A stretch of 12,036 bases of DNA from Leptolinea sp964424035 (GTDB taxonomy: Bacteria > Chloroflexota > Anaerolineae > Anaerolineales > Anaerolineaceae). The position numbers were made by a program, and so were the translations under genes. The DNA is taken from NCBI GenBank assembly GCA_964424035.1, contig CAYRHB010000110.1, forward strand, positions 1-12,036. Direction: 5' to 3'. Positions 6,802-12,036 of the stretch are shown piece after piece; the stretch's first letter is position 1, and the number at the start of each line of letters is the position of its first letter. The notes beneath the pieces are model-generated. The model searched no databases. It had not been told where the DNA came from and was given only the letters and a program-made list of their open reading frames with translations.

Positions 6802-8403
6802 TTAATGTTGATAAACCCGGATATCATCGGCTTCAAAAACCACAGGCCATGAGTGAATCTCGTCCAACCAGACACTCATTCCGGGCAAAACCAATGGCGC
6901 AAATTCTTCCGCCAATGGATCCAGGATAACGTAAGCGGCTTTATCCAATTCCAGAGGATGCGCGTAACGATTCTTTTCCACATCGATATAGTTGGTTGGT
7001 TTGTAATCGTTGTAAGCCAGAGCTGCCAGAAAATCAGCGCGATTCATGGTGGGCAATCCCCAGATCAAAACAGGGGAGCCGATCACCAGATCTTCCGGTT
7101 CTGCATTTTCAGAAAGGAACATGCGGATGCGATCCGCCGCATTCGCATCCACAAGACGCAGATCATCGTTTCCGGTAAAAATATAATCCGTTTGGTAGGT
7201 CACCATGGCAAATGAACTAAGGAACATCCATACCAGTGGAGTGAAAACAATCACGGCGGCCAATAGGACAGAGACATAAGATGAAATCTTCATATATTGG
7301 GAGTGATTTGATTTTTTCGAGTTATCTTTTTGCAATGGAGATGAGTGCAAAAAAAGTGCAACACCCTGGCCGAAGAAAAAATTCTTCACAATTTCATACG
7401 CTCTGATCAAAAATACAGACAGACCGAGGGCAAAGATCGGAAACAAATGCATGAGGTAATGCAACCCGACGCCAACCGGTGTGTACGCCCGGGTGACCAT
7501 CAACAGGGTTAGCCCCACAGATGCAAGGAAAATATTGCGCAGGGGGGTGTCTTTGATCAGAAATAGACCGCAAATGCCCAGGAGGATCCAGCTTTCACGG
7601 CGTAATAGTTCGGTGTAATTGATCAGAATACTGATCAGCGGATTTGAGGTGGATTGCACTCCACCACCCCAGGAAAAAAGATTGCGCATATCCATGAAGA
7701 AAATCCCCGGATTGACCCGAAGAACAGGCAGAAAGGTTAGCACAAGGGTAGCCAGGCAGATACCGATAAACTTCAAAATATCCCGCGGGCGACTGATCAA
7801 AACAGCCAGGCCAATGGTCACTCCACAGAGAACACCAAGATAGTCAGTGGAAAAAGCAAGAGCCGAGCTGACTGCAGAAGCAACCAGCCAACCGGTTGAA
7901 GTTTTTTTCAGGTAATACCAGAGGGCAAGGAGCGAAAACAGAAAGAACAGCCCCATCAGGTTGTATGTCAATCCCAACCGGCTGAAAACGATGATCCAGG
8001 GGGCTACAGCCGCCAGCCATAAGGTTAGAATTCCCTCTTTTCGCCCCAGTGCTTTCCAGGCGGTCCAGGCAGCCAGACCCATGGTGAGGAGGCTGGCGGC
8101 AGCGCTGACCCCACGTGATTCAGTGATATCCACGCCCAAAAGGGACATTGCCGCGGAGATTGTATACATGTAAAGGGGGGGGCGCTGGCTGAATGGCGCG
8201 CCAAGCACACCATAGTTGCGCCAGTCACCATTTATCCAGTTTTCGGCCAGGTCGATATGGTTGCCTTCGTCACTGTACCAGCCTGGGTACTGGCGCAGAT
8301 TCCAGAACCTGAAATAGCTGGCTGCAGCGACAGCCAGCAGGATCAAAATAAAAAACAGATATCGGGTTGATCGATCAGTTCGAGTTGCCGGTTGAACATC
8401 CAT
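6802..8403 (-). CDS. GT39/ArnT-like membrane glycosyltransferase
   Basis: A 533-residue polytopic protein. After a short polar tail comes helix 1 (about 15-32), then the first outer loop RFWNLRQYPGWYSDEGNHID (32-51) with the Asp-Glu pair (45-46) that GT39/PMT_2 enzymes use near the active site. FSQRPPLYMY (71-80) matches the conserved R-P-P-L-Y/H block of this group. Several further helices follow to about residue 405, and the final ~110 residues (about 420-533) form an extracytoplasmic domain containing a repeated pattern of polar residues and WLDEIHSWPVVFEADDIRVY at the end. These enzymes move a sugar from a polyprenyl phosphate donor onto protein, lipid or glycan at the outer membrane face; donor and acceptor are not predictable here. 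The ATG at 8403 has only a weak upstream purine stretch. The neighbouring genes on both sides are also membrane proteins of envelope type. Confidence 0.85.
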   Translation of the reverse strand: MDVQPATRTDRSTRYLFFILILLAVAAASYFRFWNLRQYPGWYSDEGNHIDLAENWINGDWRNYGVLGAPFSQRPPLYMYTISAAMSLLGVDITESRGVSAAASLLTMGLAAWTAWKALGRKEGILTLWLAAVAPWIIVFSRLGLTYNLMGLFFLFSLLALWYYLKKTSTGWLVASAVSSALAFSTDYLGVLCGVTIGLAVLISRPRDILKFIGICLATLVLTFLPVLRVNPGIFFMDMRNLFSWGGGVQSTSNPLISILINYTELLRRESWILLGICGLFLIKDTPLRNIFLASVGLTLLMVTRAYTPVGVGLHYLMHLFPIFALGLSVFLIRAYEIVKNFFFGQGVALFLHSSPLQKDNSKKSNHSQYMKISSYVSVLLAAVIVFTPLVWMFLSSFAMVTYQTDYIFTGNDDLRLVDANAADRIRMFLSENAEPEDLVIGSPVLIWGLPTMNRADFLAALAYNDYKPTNYIDVEKNRYAHPLELDKAAYVILDPLAEEFAPLVLPGMSVWLDEIHSWPVVFEADDIRVYQH

Positions 8404-8465
8404 ACAGTACCGGAAATCCTTCTGTATTTATGCCTTTTCCTGATTATAGAGTGTAAATGGTTAGT

Positions 8466-9647
8466 TTACTGATTCCAGGGAACGGGATTGTGCTGGACAT
8501 TGCAATAAGGACGCCCGCAATCGCGATAATTTAATCGTTCCCCGGTCAGGGTCACCAAGTGTCCGGGTTCCACCCATAGACCATACTCGGCTGTGGTTGC
8601 ACGGTTGCCCAAATCGGGTTGGGCAACATTAATGGTCACAAAGGCAGAAATGCATAGCAATACTATCAGAGCCAATCCGGGCCAACGTCGCTCTCCCACA
8701 GCCGATCCAAACACGATCAACACCAGCGGGATTGTTGGAATCAGGTAAGACGGTTCAGTGGGAATGCCCAGATAAAACGATTCGTAGGTGAGCGCGATCA
8801 GGGCGGCGGTGGCAGGGAGACCGCCATAATGGGTGAAGATGGCAAATCGGTTGTGTTTGATACCCCGGATGATGAAGAAAACCAGCCAGAGAATAACCGG
8901 AATGGACCAGAACATGAGATTCTTGTAACCCCAGCGTCCCACCCGCATCAGGGGTGACCAGTACTCGTTCCCTCCCACTGATGCCTTCAGGAACCGGGTG
9001 GTCCACTGGGCAAAATCTGCAGGAGGGAGATAGAAAATCCCTGTGAAAAATCCAAAAACCAGGGCGGATTGGATAAGTTTCCACCGGTTTTCCGGTTTGA
9101 TGATGAATTGCCAGAGAAGAAATCCTCCAGCCAGAAGCACAATGGTCAACCTTGAACCGGCTCCCAGGGCAAAGGCAGCTCCGGCAGTGAAATAGTGACC
9201 GCGAAGAACCTGGATGATCCCCAGAAAGACAAAACCCACCGCCATTAAGTAATCCATGGTACAGGCGGCATTGGCCCAGAAGAACGGATGGATCATCATG
9301 GCAAGGGCCAGCCATTGATAAGCGGGAATTTCATACTCCCTGCAAAGGCGCATAAAACCGTACAGGGTAATGAGCGCCATTCCCATGATGGTCAGATTGG
9401 TCAGTACGCTGCCGCCAAGCTGGTCCATGAAAAAGGTGATGGTTTCGAAAACAAAAAAACCCGGTCCACGGGAAGGAATATAGTCAAAGGTTTGAATAAA
9501 ATGACGGCCTACTTCGAGCACGCCGTATGTGTCAATATCAGACCCGTATCCCATGAACAGGAACGGTGAATACAGGGCAACTGCGATCAGCAGGATCAGT
9601 CGGTCAGAATTATTTTTATGCATATACCGGCGGGGTGATTGTATCAT
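8466..9647 (-). CDS. GT-C-like polytopic membrane protein, probable glycosyltransferase
   Basis: A 393-residue protein with about eight to nine hydrophobic segments. The first outer loop after helix 1 contains GSDIDTYGVLE (35-45) with Asp37 and Asp39, followed by YIPSRGPGFFVFE (56-68), which resembles the acidic-residue plus S-R-x-P/G block of dolichyl/polyprenyl-phosphate-sugar transferases. MDYLMAVGFVFLG (131-143) and GAGSRLTIVLL (162-172) look like conserved membrane blocks. No single family can be named with confidence. The end (YCNVQHNPVPWNQ) is a short polar, probably external tail. It starts 49 bases after the lacI stop and ends 62 bases before the next glycosyltransferase, all on the minus strand, so lacI read-through is possible. 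The start is uncertain: ATG 9647 or ATG 9623, neither with a clear ribosome binding site. Confidence 0.7.
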   Translation of the reverse strand: MIQSPRRYMHKNNSDRLILLIAVALYSPFLFMGYGSDIDTYGVLEVGRHFIQTFDYIPSRGPGFFVFETITFFMDQLGGSVLTNLTIMGMALITLYGFMRLCREYEIPAYQWLALAMMIHPFFWANAACTMDYLMAVGFVFLGIIQVLRGHYFTAGAAFALGAGSRLTIVLLAGGFLLWQFIIKPENRWKLIQSALVFGFFTGIFYLPPADFAQWTTRFLKASVGGNEYWSPLMRVGRWGYKNLMFWSIPVILWLVFFIIRGIKHNRFAIFTHYGGLPATAALIALTYESFYLGIPTEPSYLIPTIPLVLIVFGSAVGERRWPGLALIVLLCISAFVTINVAQPDLGNRATTAEYGLWVEPGHLVTLTGERLNYRDCGRPYCNVQHNPVPWNQ

Positions 9648-9696
9648 GCCGAGAAACCGGCTGGCCGGTATTTAAAAAAACAAATCAAAAAACTAT

Positions 9697-10731
9697 CTAC
9701 CTCTGGGTGGAACGCCGGACCCGTAATTCTGTTGGAAGTATGATCGCATCCCCGTCAACTTCCGGATCCATGATCTTTGGATTTTCAAGGGAAACGATCT
9801 TGCGGACAGCCATCTCACCCAATTTGTTCAGATTTTGATGGACGGTTGTCAACGGGGGTATGAAAAACCGGGATTCGGGAATATCGTCAAAACCGGCGAC
9901 CCCCAGTTGCTCGGGAATCTTTATCCCCTTTTCCCAGGCCTGGTTCAAAACCCCAAGCGCCATCTGGTCATTGGCCACGAATACCGCATCCATTTCAGGA
10001 TACTGGCGTAGCAAGATCTCCAGACTGACCGCACCGCTTGTGGACGACCAGGAACCGGTGACAATCGCATTTTCCGGGGTGGGTAACCCCGCATCGGATA
10101 ACGCCTGGATCCAGCCGCGCCGTCGTTCGCGTGATTCCCACCATTCCAGGGGGCCGCAAATATGAGCGATATGCCGGTAGCCCTGATTGATCAAATGCCG
10201 AGTAACAGAATAGGCTCCGGTGTAGTTATCCACCGAGATGGTGATGGGGGCGGATGTGGGATTCCCCTTCAAAAAGACCATGGTGGGAAGGCGGTGGTTT
10301 AAATTTCTGAGAATTGTCTTCCAGTTGTCACTGACTTCCGGGGCGGCATAAATTATCCCCTGGACCTGGTGTGCTGTCAGGGATTGAATGAGGGGTTCGA
10401 TCTCCATGAAATTAAAACTGGGCAACTCTTTCAACATCAGGCTAAAACCACGCTCTTCGGATGCCTGGGTGATGCCATTTAATGTGTCAGAAATGCCAAA
10501 GTAGTGCAGCCCGGCAATGATCACCCCGAGTGTCTTGGTGCTTTTCCGCATTGATCGCGCGAGTTCACTGGGCTGGTAACCCATATCCTGAATAACCGCC
10601 AAGACTTTCTCCCGCGTGGTGGCGGAAACATCCACCCGTTTGTTCAGAACCCTGGAAATTGTTTGTGTTGAAACGCCGCAGGCGCGCGCGACGTCTTTTA
10701 TCGTAACCTTGCCTTTTGTTACTGATACCAT
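9697..10731 (-). CDS. LacI-family transcriptional regulator, probable repressor of araA
   Basis: A 344-residue regulator. The helix-turn-helix lies at residues 9-30 (VTIKDVARACGVSTQTISRV plus LN), the hinge at about 54-63 (PSELARSMRK) and the periplasmic-binding-protein-like effector domain from about 67 to the end (TLGVIIAG, VQGIIYA, ISVDNYTGAY, AHICGP, FVANDQMALGVL, LGVAGFDDIPESRFFIPPLT). It has all the standard blocks and normal family length. I chose the ATG at 10731 because it has AGGGG about 6 bases upstream and leaves the usual short tail before the helix-turn-helix; a longer reading frame starting at 10815 adds 28 residues that do not look like this family. It is divergent from araA, and matching operator palindromes lie in the shared region, so arabinose or a related pentose is the likely effector. 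The hinge has Met where Leu is most usual (ARSMR instead of ARSLR). Confidence 0.95.
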   Translation of the reverse strand: MVSVTKGKVTIKDVARACGVSTQTISRVLNKRVDVSATTREKVLAVIQDMGYQPSELARSMRKSTKTLGVIIAGLHYFGISDTLNGITQASEERGFSLMLKELPSFNFMEIEPLIQSLTAHQVQGIIYAAPEVSDNWKTILRNLNHRLPTMVFLKGNPTSAPITISVDNYTGAYSVTRHLINQGYRHIAHICGPLEWWESRERRRGWIQALSDAGLPTPENAIVTGSWSSTSGAVSLEILLRQYPEMDAVFVANDQMALGVLNQAWEKGIKIPEQLGVAGFDDIPESRFFIPPLTTVHQNLNKLGEMAVRKIVSLENPKIMDPEVDGDAIILPTELRVRRSTQR

Positions 10732-10991
10732 GACAAACCCCTGATTTGTTTCTAGCCTTTTTGGGATTTGAATAAAACACAAATTCACGAAAAAAGCTGT
10801 ATGGTGTCTCAACACTCAGGGATGATCATGATTTCCCCGGATTTTGGCAACACTACACTCTATTCTACTTATTAACGTGAAAATGTACATTGAAAAATCT
10901 TGGGGGCAAAGATACTGATCAGGTGATAGTGTAAAGAAGCGGGAAGAAATATGGCTCGCAAAAGTAAAAATTCAGAAAAACAAAGCTGTGT

Positions 10992-11007
10992 TTGTTATCG
11001 ATAACAA
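10992..11007. promoter_or_regulatory. Distal LacI-family operator
   Basis: TTGTTATCGATAACAA is a perfect 16-bp palindrome with a central CpG, the shape of LacI-family operators. Its 12-base core GTTATCGATAAC is identical to the core of the araA-proximal palindrome. The centre lies 245 bp upstream of the proximal centre and about 268 bp from the lacI start codon. It may support looping with the proximal site or regulate lacI itself. Confidence 0.75.
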
Positions 11008-11124
11008 TGTGTTTTTCAGGAAATTGGGAATGATTTCTTTGAAAAGTAGACAATTATTGGCAGCTAATTTTATACAGGGTGGGATACAAGGGTGATCTCC
11101 CCGGAAGGATGAATAAATTCACCT

Positions 11125-11148
11125 GAAAAAGGTGATTATCACTTTTTC
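11125..11148. repeat. Inverted repeat with one bulged base between the two operators
   Basis: GAAAAA (11125-11130) plus GTGAT (11132-11136) pairs with ATCAC (11138-11142) plus TTTTTC (11143-11148), leaving one unpaired G at 11131 and one central T. The inner GTGATTATCAC does not resemble the GTTATCGATAAC operators. It might bind a second regulator; a transcription terminator is less likely because no gene precedes it on the plus strand. Confidence 0.4.
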
Positions 11149-11192
11149 GGATGTACAAAAGTCATATTTTTCCCAAAACCCGATAAAAACTG

Positions 11193-11221
11193 TTGACATT
11201 GGGCACCGAAATCGCTATTAT
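11193..11221 (+). promoter_or_regulatory. Promoter of araA
   Basis: A perfect TTGACA (11193-11198) and TATTAT (11216-11221) are separated by the ideal 17 bases. The predicted start point is near 11228-11230, giving a leader of about 115 bases. The main operator begins about 6-8 bases downstream of that point, a position that would block initiation or early elongation when the repressor is bound. Confidence 0.8.
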
Positions 11222-11226
11222 GTGCC

Positions 11227-11238
11227 GGTATCGGTAAC
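11227..11238. promoter_or_regulatory. Degenerate tandem copy of the operator core
   Basis: GGTATCGGTAAC matches the operator core GTTATCGATAAC at 10 of 12 positions and directly abuts the core copy at 11239-11250, giving two head-to-tail 12-mers, about one helical turn apart, over the predicted start point. It may be a weaker second binding site or a remnant of a local duplication. Confidence 0.4.
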
Positions 11239-11253
11239 GTTATCGATAACGTT
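11236..11253. promoter_or_regulatory. Main LacI-family operator of araA
   Basis: AACGTTATCGATAACGTT is a perfect 18-bp palindrome with a central CpG, just downstream of the araA promoter. It shares a 12-base core with the distal palindrome at 10992-11007. Its place next to a divergent lacI-type gene makes that protein the obvious candidate to bind it. Confidence 0.85.
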
Positions 11254-11347
11254 TTAAGGCTATCTTTGTAGACTGCCTGTCGAAAAACATCATCCCCTTT
11301 TTGATTTTTTACCACCACTTTCTAACACTTCCTGGAAAGGATTAATG

Positions 11348-12036
11348 ATGAATTTTTTGAAAGATTTGGAAATCTGGTTGGTCACAGGCAGCCAACACCT
11401 CTATGGACCAAAGACCCTGGAGCAGGTGGCGGATGATTCCCGGAAAATAGCCGCGCACCTGAATGAAGCAAAAGATATTCCGGTAAAAGTCGTTTTTAAA
11501 CCGGTTGTGACCACTCCGGCAGAAATCCTCGCAGTCTGCAAAGAAGCTAACAGCAGCGCCGCCTGTATTGGCATCGTATGCTGGATGCATACATTCTCTC
11601 CGGCAAAAATGTGGATTGCCGGACTTTCAGCATTAAATAAACCGTTCTGCCATCTCCATACCCAGTTTGGACGTGAAATACCCTGGTCTGAGATTGATAT
11701 GGATTTTATGAATCTCAATCAATCTGCTCATGGCGACCGTGAGTTCGGTTTCATCGGAACGCGCATGCGCCTCAACCGCAAGGTGATCGTAGGTCACTGG
11801 CAGGATGCTGATGTACAGGCTCAATTGGGATCCTGGGCACGGTCGGCAGCCGGTTGGGCGGATTCGCAAGATTTGATAGTTGCCCGCTTTGGAGATAATA
11901 TGCGGGATGTTGCCGTCACAGAGGGGAATAAAGTTGGCGCGCAGATCCAGCTGGGTTATTCAGTCTATGGTTTTGGGGTAGGCGATCTGGTAAAGTACGT
12001 CGACCAGGTGACAGAAAGTGAAGTGGATAATCTTGT
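11348..12036 (+). CDS. araA: L-arabinose isomerase, N-terminal part
   Basis: Converts L-arabinose to L-ribulose in the cytoplasm, the first step of the bacterial isomerase route. The 229 codons present, of roughly 500 in the family, carry its hallmark blocks: LEIWLVTGSQHLYGPKTLEQ near the start, FKPVVTTPAEI, CWMHTFSPAKMWIAGLSALN, HLHTQFGREIPWSEIDMDFM, LNQSAHGDREFGFIGTRMR, ARFGDNMRDVAVTEGNKVGAQ and VGDLVKYV. The catalytic glutamates and metal-binding histidines lie further C-terminal, beyond the window. HTQFGREIPW has Gly where many relatives have Asn (HTQFN). Two adjacent ATGs occur; I chose 11348 because AAAGGA ends six bases before it, while 11345 leaves only three. Expression is probably controlled by the promoter and LacI-type operators just upstream. 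Other arabinose genes (kinase, epimerase, transport) would be expected beyond the right edge. Confidence 0.96.
   Translation, partial: MNFLKDLEIWLVTGSQHLYGPKTLEQVADDSRKIAAHLNEAKDIPVKVVFKPVVTTPAEILAVCKEANSSAACIGIVCWMHTFSPAKMWIAGLSALNKPFCHLHTQFGREIPWSEIDMDFMNLNQSAHGDREFGFIGTRMRLNRKVIVGHWQDADVQAQLGSWARSAAGWADSQDLIVARFGDNMRDVAVTEGNKVGAQIQLGYSVYGFGVGDLVKYVDQVTESEVDNL

Larger units (their letters stand above)
10732..11347. promoter_or_regulatory. Divergent lacI-araA control region
   Basis: About 615 bases without a gene. The right half contains an araA promoter and operators (described separately), and the left half (10732-10990) contains the leader of the lacI gene. I looked for a lacI promoter on the minus strand and found only weak candidates, for example TTTACA with TATCTT 15 bases downstream (around 10907-10934), so its start point is undecided. 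No small open reading frame with a ribosome binding site and no convincing RNA structure was seen, apart from the inverted repeat at 11125-11148. Confidence 0.7.

Noticed and set aside
9656..9669. ACCGGCTGGCCGGT inverted repeat after lacI as a terminator
   Set aside because: On the minus strand the T-rich run comes before the hairpin, not after it, and what follows is TTCTCGGC. The stem is short with a four-base loop, so it is not supported as an intrinsic terminator.
1..12036. Mobile element, CRISPR array, defence island or RNA gene
   Set aside because: Both strands were read for transposase or integrase genes, regularly spaced repeats, terminal repeats and tRNA/rRNA-like stretches; none was seen.

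Overview
This is a window from a bacterial chromosome, most likely from a draft or metagenome assembly, because a 10-N scaffold gap sits at 4307-4316. Protein style suggests Chloroflexota, possibly class Anaerolineae: large polytopic glycosyltransferase-like proteins, a membrane-anchored cyclophilin with a Lys/Arg-rich N-terminus, a LacI-type sugar regulator and a YgiQ-type radical SAM protein. That placement is an inference from gene style, not a database result.

Layout. Eleven of the twelve genes lie on the minus strand; only araA at the right end is on the plus strand. From the left edge: the N-terminus of a YgiQ-family radical SAM protein (1-257); a membrane-anchored SAM methyltransferase (427-1071); an ASCH-domain protein (1160-1648); a polytopic GT-C-like membrane protein (1703-3094) with a good sigma70-type promoter; a membrane diguanylate cyclase interrupted by the gap (3245-4475); a small YciI/muconolactone-isomerase-like protein (4556-4846); a five-helix membrane protein of unknown function (4879-5454); a membrane-anchored cyclophilin-type peptidyl-prolyl isomerase (5456-6136); a VanZ-like membrane protein (6205-6753); a GT39/ArnT-like glycosyltransferase (6802-8403); a second GT-C-like protein (8466-9647); a LacI-family regulator (9697-10731); and the 5' part of L-arabinose isomerase, araA (11348 to the edge).

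The best-supported regulatory unit is the roughly 615-base divergent region between lacI and araA. It holds a near-consensus promoter for araA (TTGACA-17-TATTAT), an 18-bp perfect palindrome just downstream of the predicted start point, and a second 16-bp perfect palindrome 245 bp upstream. Both share the 12-base core GTTATCGATAAC, with the central CpG typical of LacI-family operators. The simplest reading is that the LacI-family protein represses araA, and perhaps itself, in response to arabinose or a related sugar, possibly with DNA looping.

The other minus-strand genes fit envelope and housekeeping roles: surface glycosylation or lipid-linked sugar transfer, extracytoplasmic protein folding and c-di-GMP signalling. 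They do not form an evident multi-gene pathway. I found no CRISPR array, transposase, phage gene, tRNA or rRNA, and no convincing undescribed multi-gene system. The observations most worth following are the two-operator ara control region, a dyad overlapping a possible ygiQ promoter, the gap artefact that hides an intact diguanylate cyclase, and the unannotated membrane protein coupled to the cyclophilin.
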